Source: JAABRU01 sp050180235
GTDB lineage: Bacteria; Desulfobacterota; Desulfobacteria; Desulfobacterales; Desulfococcaceae
Length of the DNA: 64,000 nt
Reading direction: 5' to 3'
NCBI GenBank assembly: GCA_050180235.1
Contig: JBFXEJ010000009.1
Location: 35,861 to 99,860, forward strand
Below the pieces are notes generated by a model. The model was not told where the DNA came from. It searched no databases and saw only the letters and a program-made list of their open reading frames with translations. The translations under genes were made by a program, and so were the position numbers. Positions 18,604 through 28,200 of this stretch are shown one piece after another; position 1 is the first letter of the stretch; every line of letters starts with the position of its first letter.

Positions 18604-20607
18604 ATGGCAGTTGAAAAAGTGGAGAAAAAAGTAGTCGTAGCCAAGAAAAAAGAGGATGCATCCGCATTCAACATCAGTGATGTAACCATCAGCGCATCCA
18701 CCGCGCAGATGCTGGCAAAAGCCCGCAGAGACGGTGTAGAAACCGCATTTGACCGTGCCGCTTCCATGAAAGCCTGTCCCATCGGGTCAGAATCCGCATG
18801 CTGCAAAATCTGTTTTATGGGGCCCTGCCGCCTTAACGCCAAAGATCCCTACAGCAAAGTGGGTGTCTGCGGAGCCACCATTGACACCATTCAGGCCAGA
18901 AACTTCACCCGTTTTGTGGTGGGCGGCTGTGCTGCGCATACTGACCACGGCATGGGAATGCTGGAAGTTTTCCGGGAAGTGGTCAACGGCCATATCAAAG
19001 AATTTCAGATCAAGGATGTGCGGAAACTGGAGCAGGTAGCTCAGTCCATTGATATTGAGATCGAAGGCAAAACCACCCAGCAGATAGCAGAAGAGCTTTA
19101 CAAACAACTGGAAGCCACCTATACCCAGGTGGAGGGTGAAATTCCCTTCATGAAACGGGTTCCGAAAAAAACCCTGGAAACCTGGCGGAAACTGGACTTT
19201 GTTCCTCGCGGTTCCATGCGGGAAATCATGGAAAGTATGCACCGCACCCATATGGGCGTGGATCAGCATTATGAAAACCTTACCCAGCAGTTCAGCCGTA
19301 CCGCACTTTCAGATGGCTGGGGCGGTTCCATGGTTGCCACAGAAATTTCCGACATTCTTTACGGCACACCCAGACCCTTGGCAGTGGAAACCGACATGGG
19401 TGTTCTGAAAGAAGACCATGTGAATGTCATTGTTCATGGTCATGAACCCAATATGTTTGAATCCATGCTGGTTTCCTGCCAGGATCCGGTTCTTATCAAG
19501 GCAGCCAAAGATGCAGGAGCCAAAGGCATCAACCTGGGCGGCATGTGCTGTTCCGGTGCAGAAATGATGTCCCGTCACGGTGTGCCCCATGTGGGCAACT
19601 TCATGTCCACAGAGGCTGTTATTGTCACAGGCGCAGTGGATGCTATGGTTGTGGATGTGCAGTGCATCAAACAGGCTTTGGCCGAACTGGGCAAATGCTA
19701 CAATACGCCCATATTCACCACCAACTACCGTGCCAAAATCGAAGGTGCCGAGCATGTGATGTTCAATGATCACAAGCCCAGAGAATGCACAGATGAACTG
19801 GTGATCCGGGCCATCACCCGTTTCAAAAACCGCAAACATCCCATTGAGATTCCGCGTCAGAAACATATCGGCATTCACGGCTTCTCCCATGAATATATCA
19901 ATTACATGCTGGGCGGAACCTTCAGAGCCTCCTACAAACCTCTCAATGACAATATCGTCAACGGAAAGATCCGCGGCGTGGCCGGTGTTGTGGGATGCAC
20001 CAACCCCAGAGTCAAACATGACTGGGTTCATGTGGAACTGGTCAAAGAACTGATCCGCAATGATGTGCTGGTGGTACAGACCGGATGTTCCCAGATCTCG
20101 CTGGCCAATGCAGGACTGCTGACACCCGAAGCCGCTCATCTGGCCGGGCCCGGGCTGGCAGAAGTCTGTGAAACCGTAGGTATGCCGCCTGTTCTGGGGC
20201 TGGGTTCCTGCGTGGACAACAGCCGTATTCTCATAGCCTGTGCGGAAATGGTCAAAACCGGCGGTCTGGGTGACAGCATTTCTGATCTGCCCGTAGTCGG
20301 TGCTGCGCCTGAATATATGAGTGAAAAAGCCATCTCCATCGGCCATTATTTTGTGGCCTCCGGCGTATACACCATCTTCGGCGTGACATTCCCCACAGTC
20401 AAAAACACCAAATTCCACAAACTGCTGTTTGAGGATTTTGAGGAAAAATACGGACTGGGCAGATGGGATTTTGCTCTTGATCCTTATGATATGGCAAAAA
20501 AGATGATTGCCCATATTGACAAAAAACGCAAAGCCCTGGGCATTGACAAAGCCAGAGACCGCGTCATGATGGACTTCGCAGATCGTCAGAAACTCGAAGC
20601 CGTTTAA
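18604..20607 (+). CDS. cooS: Ni-Fe carbon monoxide dehydrogenase catalytic subunit
   Basis: 667 residues from the ATG at 18604 (GAAGGGAG upstream; the GTG at 18547 has no site). CooS oxidises CO to CO2, or the reverse, at a Ni-4Fe-5S C-cluster, with electrons passing through B and D clusters. The N-terminal cluster motif CPIGSESACCKICFMGPC begins at Cys58. Further family landmarks are GGCAAHTDHGMGMLEV, NLGGMCCSGAEMMSRHGVPHVGN, VGCTNPRVKHDW, VVQTGCSQISLANAGLLTPE, and GLGSCVDNSRI with its cluster cysteine. Length is normal. No cooF, cooC or acetyl-CoA synthase genes are adjacent, so it is a monocistronic, apparently stand-alone CODH, closed by two terminators. Confidence 0.95.
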   Translation: MAVEKVEKKVVVAKKKEDASAFNISDVTISASTAQMLAKARRDGVETAFDRAASMKACPIGSESACCKICFMGPCRLNAKDPYSKVGVCGATIDTIQARNFTRFVVGGCAAHTDHGMGMLEVFREVVNGHIKEFQIKDVRKLEQVAQSIDIEIEGKTTQQIAEELYKQLEATYTQVEGEIPFMKRVPKKTLETWRKLDFVPRGSMREIMESMHRTHMGVDQHYENLTQQFSRTALSDGWGGSMVATEISDILYGTPRPLAVETDMGVLKEDHVNVIVHGHEPNMFESMLVSCQDPVLIKAAKDAGAKGINLGGMCCSGAEMMSRHGVPHVGNFMSTEAVIVTGAVDAMVVDVQCIKQALAELGKCYNTPIFTTNYRAKIEGAEHVMFNDHKPRECTDELVIRAITRFKNRKHPIEIPRQKHIGIHGFSHEYINYMLGGTFRASYKPLNDNIVNGKIRGVAGVVGCTNPRVKHDWVHVELVKELIRNDVLVVQTGCSQISLANAGLLTPEAAHLAGPGLAEVCETVGMPPVLGLGSCVDNSRILIACAEMVKTGGLGDSISDLPVVGAAPEYMSEKAISIGHYFVASGVYTIFGVTFPTVKNTKFHKLLFEDFEEKYGLGRWDFALDPYDMAKKMIAHIDKKRKALGIDKARDRVMMDFADRQKLEAV

Positions 20608-20631
20608 TCTCACAGAAAAAACTGTTATCCT

Positions 20632-20670
20632 GCCTTCTGCGGATTTTGAACATCCGCAGAAGGCTTTTTT
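20632..20670 (+). terminator. Rho-independent terminator after cooS
   Basis: Stem GCCTTCTGCGGAT / ATCCGCAGAAGGC with a short loop followed by TTTTTT, 24 bp after the cooS stop. Confidence 0.85.
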
Positions 20671-20697
20671 CATACAGACAGTTTTCTGCAATACCCA

Positions 20698-20729
20698 AAA
20701 AGGATCCGGTTCGCCGGATCCTTTTTTTA
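20698..20729. terminator. Second terminator hairpin
   Basis: AAAAAGGATCCGG TTCG CCGGATCCTTTTTTT. The stem has A-runs and T-runs on both sides, so it can stop transcription from either direction. Confidence 0.8.
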
Positions 20730-20782
20730 TCCGCCTTCTGCTTTTTCTCTTTTCAAACCCTGCCAAAATACATTATACAGAT

Positions 20783-20923
20783 GTTAAGAAAAACCCAAGT
20801 TGCTACCTATAAAATTATAAACATCATATAAACAGGATGTTATAAAAAAGACGGTAATTTTGCCTAAAATTCGCTGCCTGATATTATTGAATTTTTCCAT
20901 AGGTAGCAACTTGAGTTAAGAAA
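20783..20923. mobile_element. Family C inverted-repeat element with 10-bp flanking repeats
   Basis: CCAAGTTGCTACCTAT (20795-20810) and ATAGGTAGCAACTTGAG (20899-20915) are inverted. The sequence GTTAAGAAAA flanks both sides (20783-20792, 20914-20923), like a target-site duplication. The interior is AT-rich and non-coding. Confidence 0.6.
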
Positions 20924-20973
20924 ATGTTTGCCCGAAAAAAACCAATGCTTTGAAAAATAATCTGTACCGGATG

Positions 20974-21188
20974 ATTGCAAAAATTAAGCGTAGCGGTTTT
21001 TTGCACACGCACAGCAGCGGACAATATTTGGATTCCGGAGTGCAAAAATTAAGCGGAGCGGTTTTTTGCACACGCACAGCAGCGGACAATATTTGGATTC
21101 CGGAGTGCAAAAATTAAGCGGAGCGGTTTTCTGCACAGACACCTGAGCCTGATGAGTGCAAAAATTAAGCGGAGCGGTTTTTTGCACA
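20974..21188. repeat. Cluster of four GTGCAAAA...TTTTGCAC hairpin repeats
   Basis: The 32-bp unit GTGCAAAAATTAAGCGGAGC(GG...TTTTGCAC) appears about four times, two of them with an extra shared tail CACGCACAGCAGCGGACAAT. Single copies or variants also lie near 3900, 16840, 33160, 40440 and 56360, several of them inside family B elements. Confidence 0.8.
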
Positions 21189-21229
21189 GACAAAATTCGT
21201 CCCATTTCTGCGATTTAAGAGATAATTCA

Positions 21230-21436
21230 ATGTCAGGCATTTACAAATACGACCTCTTCCTCAGCCACAACAAAAAAGACAAGCCTGCTGTGCGGAAACT
21301 GGCACAACGCCTGAAGCAGAGCGGGCTGCGGGTGTGGTTTGATGAATGGATTATCAGGCCCGGTGATGATATTTTCCTGCAAATTGAGCAGGGGTTGCAG
21401 GATTCCAGAACCCTGATTCTGTGCATGAAGCAATAG
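21230..21436 (+). pseudogene. Truncated TIR-domain gene
   Basis: 68 residues from the ATG at 21230. The sequence KYDLFLSHNKKDKPAVRKLAQRLKQ...VWFDEWIIRPGDDI is the first half of a TIR domain (beta-A to beta-C). A stop follows DSRTLILCMKQ, before the helix that carries the catalytic glutamate. The upstream site is weak. It is probably the remnant of a longer TIR gene cut by deletion; the next large gene starts 41 bp later and ends in a TIR domain of its own. A functional short TIR fragment cannot be excluded. Confidence 0.7.
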
Positions 21437-21477
21437 GTTGTTGGATCATACTGGGAATTGAAAAGGATATTAACAAT

Positions 21478-24400
21478 ATGAAAACATTAACATGGCTCCA
21501 TTTTTCAGATTTGCATCTGTGCCGTCCGAAAACAGGATGGGAAGTTGATCATATTCTGGAAAAATTCCGAAATGACATGGATTCTCTTCAAAAAAATCAC
21601 CATTTGCATCCTGATCTGATTTTTTTTACAGGCGATGCGGTTTTTGGGCATATCGGCAAAGACGGGGGGAAATCCATTACAGAACAGTTTGAGGAAGCCG
21701 CACTCCTGTTTGTTGAAATCCGGGAAATATTCAATCCGCAGATTCCCATCGAAAATTTTTTTATTGTTCCCGGCAACCATGAGGTAAACCGCTCCAAAGT
21801 CAATCCCAATATTGCCAAAGGCTTTGAGATGAATCTCAAAGGAGATCACAATACAGCAGAAAAAGAGCTGAGCAGAATAATCCATGAAGCAGGAATCGAA
21901 TGGAAAGATTTTGTCAGCCGTCTTTCCGATTATTGTGAATTTCTAAAAGATAACAATTATTCTCATCTGCTGACGGATGAAGAACGACTCATCTATGCGG
22001 CTGAACGTAAAATCGGGGGAATCAGAGTCGGGATTGCAGGACTGAATTCGTCATGGTCATGTTATCAGGATAATGAAAAAGGCAAACTATGGCTTGCCGG
22101 ACATTGGCAAATTCAATCATTGAAAAGCAAATTGAAAAACTCGGATATTACGATTGCTCTCATGCACCATCCCATGAACTGGTTCAATGAGGCGGAAGAT
22201 CCCCGGATTCAGAAGGAAATGGAAAATCACTTCCATTTTCTCCTGCATGGTCATGAACATCAGGAATGGGTTACTGAAAAAGGAAATGGATTTACCAGTA
22301 TTTCGTGCGGAGCGGGTTACGGGGATTCCGAGTCCGAAACAGGGTATAATATCGTTCGTCTGAATTTGGAAGAAAGAACGGGAGAAGTCTGGCTCAGAAG
22401 ATATGACAAAGACGGTGGCGGATGGGTTCCGAAATTAATCTACAACCGCACAGACAATAACGGCGTTGTGCCTGTCAGCCTTTGGGCAAAAAATCTGAAA
22501 CAGCCGGATCAGAAGATAAGTCAGACAGATGAAAAGCAAAGCGATTCTCCGGAAAAACAGAATTCTGTCAATAAGGATGGTGGGACAGATACGCCTGAGA
22601 ACAATCCGGAAATTCATAAAAATGCTTCCGAAGCCAGAGGCGTATTCGGAAGGGATAAAGAAATTGAAAAAATTGCAACAGCATTGACAAAGAATCCGAT
22701 TATCTTTGTGTATGGAATGCCGGGTATTGGCAAAACCATACTGATTGAGGAGATAAACAAACATCCTCTTTTTCAGCACTGCAAATATTTCCGGTATTCA
22801 CTGAATGAAGATGTAAGTGTGGCAGAGTTGTTCCGTCAACTGGCAAAGCCATTGGGATGCCGGGAAGAAAATCCGCGTTACCATTTTAAAATGATCGGGC
22901 AATATGATTTTTCACCGCTGAAAAAATTCTGCAAACAGGGCGTTCCCTGTATCATCCATCTTGAAAATACCCATTCCGCAGTTGACAAACGGGGTTTCAA
23001 AAATCCGGATATTAAAGAATTCCTTCTGGCAATAACCCAAGATTATCCAGGCATAAAAATTGTTCTGGAAAGCCGCAATGCCCCAACTGTAAATCTTTTT
23101 CCGAATGATATTTGTAAGATTTTTAAAATTCAGGGAATTGACAGGGAGGGAGTAGCCCGCTACTTTCAGCGTCCTTTCAGGGAATTTTCTGACATAAAAT
23201 GGGATTTGAATGAAAATGAAAAAGATTATGTATTTCGCCGCTTAGGAGGAAAACCGGAAGGAGCTTATGCACATCCGCTAACCATGACCTTTCTGGCAAA
23301 TGTCGCAGACGGCATGAATCAGACACCGGTGGCGGTTCTGAAAAAACACCGGGATAAACTGCTCAGAGAACTGGAACAATCTCTTTTCCAGGATTTATAT
23401 GAACAGGTTCTGAAACCGGCAGAGCAGCATATCCTCAGACTTTGTGCCCTTTACCGGGAAGGCATACCTGACAGCCATGTGGGAAGACTGAATGAAGCAG
23501 TCCGTCAGTCGGATGCTTTTTCCGTCCTTACGAACCGCTGCCTTCTGAATCCGAATGATACGGAAGAGTGGTATTATCTTCATTCAATTATCGCAGAACT
23601 CACAGAAAGCCGCATGGATAAGCAGGGTGATGAATATTTGTTAAATCACGAAATTATTGCCGATTCCTGGCTGTCCCAGTTGAAACTCAGCAGCCATCCC
23701 AGCCTGCCGAATATTAAGGCCACAAATCAGGCTTTGCACCATCTTCTTGAAAGCCAGAGTTATCTGCGGCTGCATGAAATTTCTGAAAAACTCTTGAATC
23801 AGCAGAATATTATTCCGAATCTGGAAAAACTTTATGGTGAACTATGGAAAAGCCGTAAATATGATGAATACCGATGTGTATTGGAACTGATTATAAGAAT
23901 TGATCCCGGAAACCATAAAGCGCATCGGTTTTTAGGAGAAATAATTGAGCGATTTGAAGGAAAAGGAAACGATCAAGCCCTCATACATTATGAAGAAGCT
24001 CACCGACTCGATCCAGCATTCCCACCTTATCTTGCAAATATCGGCAGATGTCTGATTGCAAGAAGAACACCGGAAATTTTTATTTCTCTGGTAAAAAATA
24101 TGGACAGAAATGTATATAAAAAAGTAATAAATGATCATATTCTTTCTATTTATGCCACATGCCTTACAGAAGCAGGACAACATAAAGAGGCCTCTCAACT
24201 GCGGATGGATCGAATACAGAAAGGGGTTAAAGATGCGGTATTTTATACTGATCAGGCAAAATATCTAAGTGAACAGGGAAAATATGATGCGGCATTGGAA
24301 ATCATTGAAAAAGCGGAGCAGAGAAATTGTGCGAATGAATTCACTATTTCCATAAAGGCAGGCATTCTTGAGGCTAAAGGAGATGGCGATAAAGCCTCTC

Positions 24401-25254
24401 AACTGCGGATGGAGCAAATTCAGAAAGGATCAAAAAATCCGGTATTTTATTGTGATGAGGCAAAGTACCTGAGTGGACAGGGAAAATATGATGCGGCATT
24501 GGAAATCATTGAAAAAGCGGAGCAGAGAAATTGTGCGGATGAATTCACCATTTCCATAAAGGCAGGCATTCTTGAAACTAAAGGAGATAGCGATAAAGCC
24601 TCTCAGCTAAGGATGACACAAATTCTGAAAGGCTCAAAGAATCCAGCATTTTATAGTGATGAGGTAAAATACCTAAGAAAACAGGGGAAATATGATGAGG
24701 CATCGGAAATAATTGAAAAAGCGGAACAGAGAAACTGTGCGAATGAGTTCGTCCTCTCTGTAAAAAAGAGTATCTTTAATAAAAAAAGTAAGAAAAATAA
24801 TGATGCTCAACCACCAGAAAAAATGCTTGTTTTCCTCTCCCATGCGGAACAGGACAGAGCCAAAGTTCAGAACATCTATGAAAAACTGGAAAAAGCAGGA
24901 TTCACTCCCCGTATGGAAACCGACATTCTGCCCGGTCAGAATAAGGAAATGGAAATCCGGCGTTTTCTCAAATCAGCGGATTTTATTATGGTTTGCCTTT
25001 CTCCGCAGTCTGTCGGAAAACGGGGCAGTCTGAACAAACATCTCAAATGGGCATTGGAAGTGTTTGATGAAATGCCCGAAGGCAGTATTTTCCTGATTCC
25101 CGTAAAACTGGAAGAATGCGAACTGCCGGAAAGACTTTCCGCATTACAGCCAGTTGAACTGTATAAAGCAGAAGGATTTGAAAAACTGCTCAGCGCATTG
25201 AAATTCAGCTTTGGCAAACAGAACCTGCCTGACAGGTTCCTGTCAGCAATATAA
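21478..25254 (+). CDS. Phosphoesterase-STAND NTPase-TPR-TIR protein, probable defence/signalling
   Basis: 1258 residues from the ATG at 21478 (AAGGA site). Residues 1-310 are a calcineurin-like phosphoesterase with all ligands: Asp11/His13 (SDLH), Asp53 (TGDA), Asn100/His101 (GNHE), MHHP, His259/His261 (HGHEH). After a charged linker comes a STAND/NB-ARC-like NTPase: FGRDKEIEKI, P-loop GMPGIGKT (from Gly413), Walker-B-like CIIHLEN, and VLESR. A winged-helix/helical region leads to TPR-like repeats, including three near-identical 68-residue units (about 905-1105). Residues about 1115-1250 are a TIR domain (MLVFLSHAEQDRAKVQ...GSIFLIPVKLEEC). The position usually held by the NADase glutamate (xKE-hydrophobic) is His1188 (LNKHLKWALE). 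STAND proteins with a terminal effector are common anti-phage sensors; two candidate effectors in one chain is notable. Function inferred. Confidence 0.8.
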   Translation: MKTLTWLHFSDLHLCRPKTGWEVDHILEKFRNDMDSLQKNHHLHPDLIFFTGDAVFGHIGKDGGKSITEQFEEAALLFVEIREIFNPQIPIENFFIVPGNHEVNRSKVNPNIAKGFEMNLKGDHNTAEKELSRIIHEAGIEWKDFVSRLSDYCEFLKDNNYSHLLTDEERLIYAAERKIGGIRVGIAGLNSSWSCYQDNEKGKLWLAGHWQIQSLKSKLKNSDITIALMHHPMNWFNEAEDPRIQKEMENHFHFLLHGHEHQEWVTEKGNGFTSISCGAGYGDSESETGYNIVRLNLEERTGEVWLRRYDKDGGGWVPKLIYNRTDNNGVVPVSLWAKNLKQPDQKISQTDEKQSDSPEKQNSVNKDGGTDTPENNPEIHKNASEARGVFGRDKEIEKIATALTKNPIIFVYGMPGIGKTILIEEINKHPLFQHCKYFRYSLNEDVSVAELFRQLAKPLGCREENPRYHFKMIGQYDFSPLKKFCKQGVPCIIHLENTHSAVDKRGFKNPDIKEFLLAITQDYPGIKIVLESRNAPTVNLFPNDICKIFKIQGIDREGVARYFQRPFREFSDIKWDLNENEKDYVFRRLGGKPEGAYAHPLTMTFLANVADGMNQTPVAVLKKHRDKLLRELEQSLFQDLYEQVLKPAEQHILRLCALYREGIPDSHVGRLNEAVRQSDAFSVLTNRCLLNPNDTEEWYYLHSIIAELTESRMDKQGDEYLLNHEIIADSWLSQLKLSSHPSLPNIKATNQALHHLLESQSYLRLHEISEKLLNQQNIIPNLEKLYGELWKSRKYDEYRCVLELIIRIDPGNHKAHRFLGEIIERFEGKGNDQALIHYEEAHRLDPAFPPYLANIGRCLIARRTPEIFISLVKNMDRNVYKKVINDHILSIYATCLTEAGQHKEASQLRMDRIQKGVKDAVFYTDQAKYLSEQGKYDAALEIIEKAEQRNCANEFTISIKAGILEAKGDGDKASQLRMEQIQKGSKNPVFYCDEAKYLSGQGKYDAALEIIEKAEQRNCADEFTISIKAGILETKGDSDKASQLRMTQILKGSKNPAFYSDEVKYLRKQGKYDEASEIIEKAEQRNCANEFVLSVKKSIFNKKSKKNNDAQPPEKMLVFLSHAEQDRAKVQNIYEKLEKAGFTPRMETDILPGQNKEMEIRRFLKSADFIMVCLSPQSVGKRGSLNKHLKWALEVFDEMPEGSIFLIPVKLEECELPERLSALQPVELYKAEGFEKLLSALKFSFGKQNLPDRFLSAI
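24190..24793 (+). repeat. Three 204-bp tandem coding repeats
   Basis: Units begin at GCCTCTCAACTGCGGATGGA-like sites at 24190, 24394 and 24598, spaced exactly 204 bp (68 codons). Units one and two are nearly identical in DNA; the third has diverged. They encode QGKYDAALEIIEKAEQRNCA-type TPR-like helices. Confidence 0.85.
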
Positions 25255-25278
25255 ACAATCAGAACACAGGAGATTCAC

Positions 25279-28200
25279 ATGAAACGTATCATCAGTTTTT
25301 TCATTTTTCTGTTTCTTGTATCTGTGGGAATGTCCTGGGCCAGACCTGTCACGCAGGGTACGGCCCGGCAGGTGGCTGTGAACTGGATGAGCGAAGTGAC
25401 CGGGGAAAAATACACTTCAGCCAGTATCTCCGAAGTATTTGCGGAACAGGGAAGAGAAGATTCCGCGTACTTTGTTTTCAATTTTGAACCCGACGGATGG
25501 GTGATCATTTCCTCAGATGACATAGCCCATCCTGTGATCGGGTATTCGGAAACAGGCCGGTACACAGAACAGTCCCAGTCTCCGTCTTTTAAAGGATGGA
25601 TGAAAACAGGAGGCAGGCAAATCCGGGAAGCACGGAAAAAAAGACTCAGTCCGTCTGAGGAAACGGCAAAAACATGGGAGCGGCTTCTGGCTGAGGAAGA
25701 CAGTCCGGAGCGGAGAGACTCGCGTGCCAATTCTGTTTCCCCTCTGCTGCAGACCACATGGAATCAGGATCAGTATTACAATGAACAGTGTCCGGTGGCA
25801 GCAAACGCACCTTCCTACGCGGGAGGCCATGCCTTTGGCGGATGTGTTGCTACCGCCATGGCGCAGATTATGAAATATCATGCGTATCCGATACAGGGCA
25901 TTGGAACGCATACATATGATGATCCGGTAAACCGGAATTATTATGGCGAAATAACGGGATCTGCTTACGGAACCCAGTATGCGGATTTCGGAAATACGGT
26001 TTACAACTGGGCGGCTATGCCCAATTCCATATCCTCTTCCAATTACGAAATTGCCAGACTGATCTATCACTGCGGCGTTTCTGTGGATATGAATTTCGGG
26101 CCTGAGGGTTCCAGCGGAAGCACTTCAACTGCTGCGGATTCACTGAAAAAATATTTCAAATATGATGATGCACTTTCCCTTTTCTCCAAATCCGGGTATA
26201 CAGATGCCGTATGGATCAGTATGCTCAAGGCGGATCTGGATGCAGGCCGCCCCATACTTTACAGCGGTTCAGGAACCGGCGGACACGCGTTTGTATGTGA
26301 TGGTTATCAGGCAGACACCTATTTTCATTTTAACTGGGGATGGGGAGGATATCTGGACGGGTATTTTTATCTCACGGATTTGACTCCGGGGGACAGTAAT
26401 TATACCAATGATCAGGATGCTGTTCTGAAAATCCGTCCTGCGGTGGTTCCCACGCTCACTTTTCCTTATAATCAGGGGTTTGAGGCCGGAACTGTACCAT
26501 CGGAATGGAGCGTTTCCGGAGAAAAGGCTGCCATTTCCACCACAGCGAAACATGCGGGAACCTACAGTCTGATGCTGGGCGCGGCAGATGCAGGTTTTTA
26601 CTGGACAAATCTGGCTGTTCTGAAAATAAATGTTCCGGAAAACGGTCAGTTGTCTTTCTGGGTGAAAAGAGGGTATTCACCGGGGCCATGTCAGTGGAAT
26701 CGGCAGAAGGCTTATATCAAATCCGAATTTGGGGACAGTATTCTGCACACCTTTTTTGACGATGAATTCAATGACAGTGTCTGGCAGTATTTCACACTGG
26801 ATTTGTCGGCATGGAAAAACAAGGTGATCAAACTCTGTTTTGAACTGGAGAAATACTGCGACTGGCAAGAGTGGATGCACATCGATGACATTCAGATCAC
26901 CGGAACAGCAAACCAGGTTCCGGAAGTTTCCTGGGATGTGGCGGCCTTTTCCCAGACCGTGAATGAAAATGCGGGCACAGCCACTTATGCCGTGCAGATG
27001 AATAAAACTTCATCCCAAAGCGTGGTGATACCCTTCACGGTAAGCGGAACCGCCTCTGCAGGAACCGACCATAATCTGACAGACGGAAGCATCACTGTTC
27101 CGACAGGTTCGACCTCTGCGTCCAAGACCTTTCAGATTACAGATGACACGTCAAAGGAATCCGATGAAACCGTTATCCTTACTCTGCGCACACCCACGAA
27201 CGCGGTTCTTGGCACACCGGCAAATCTTACCATTACCATCAGGGACAATGACAGCATCACCGTTGATCCGGACATGTATGAACCCAATGACACAGAGGCA
27301 CAGGCATTTGGGCTGTCTCCGGTTTTTACTGCGGACACATCTCCAGTAAAAACAGCCGGTACGACAATTCACAGCAGCACGGATTTGGATTATTTCAAAA
27401 TCACTCTGGCTTCGGGTTACAATTATTCTGTTTATTCCAGAGTGCATGACAGCGGCAGCAGTGCAGACGGCAAAACCTATACCTGCAATGTGAAATATTC
27501 ATACAAAACCGCTGCATGGTCTCCTGCGTATGATATACAGGCCCCGGCTTTTTCCGTAAATGACGGCGGCACTGTTCTGTTTAAGGTGGAGCCTTTCACC
27601 ACAGGCGCAGTGGGGACATATGCTCTGGAAATTACGATTACCAGAGAGGAACTGCCCGGTTCCCCTGTTCTTTCCATATACCCTTCTTCCCACACTGTTT
27701 CCGCAGCCAGCGGCTGGGTTTCCTTCACAGTGAGCAATACCGGGGAAGGAAGCATGACATGGACGCCGACTACGGCAGCAGACTGGCTGATTCTGGAGTA
27801 TGATGAAACCACTTTGCATGTGAATTATCTGTATAATTCCGGCAGTCAGAGAACAGGAATTGTCACTGTCACAGCGCCGGGTGCGGAAAACAGCCCCCAA
27901 ACGGTTCAGATCATACAGGCAGCCGGTGCTGTTCTTTCGCCGGACAGTTATGAAAGCAATAATCAGGAATCCCAGCCTGCAAATCTGTCTGTGAGTTTCA
28001 CAACCAGTCCAGCTACGGTCAAAACAGCCGGAGCCAATCTTCATCAGACAGAAGACATCGATTATTACAGCATTTCTCTGCCCGAAGGCTATGATTACAC
28101 GGTTTCTGCACGGGTGCATGACAGTTATAACAGCGGGGACGGTCAGACTTATACCGGTGATGTGAAATTTTCTTTCCGGATGGGAAATCAGTGGTACGGA

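Larger units (their letters stand above)
20608..21229. other. Intergenic region packed with repeats
   Basis: Holds the two cooS terminators, a family C element (20783-20923) and four hairpin repeats (20974-21188). No gene of its own is supported. Confidence 0.6.

Noticed and set aside
19309..20766. 485-residue minus-strand ORF opposite cooS
   Set aside because: It is the antisense shadow of the well-conserved cooS gene and has no ribosome site or recognised domain.
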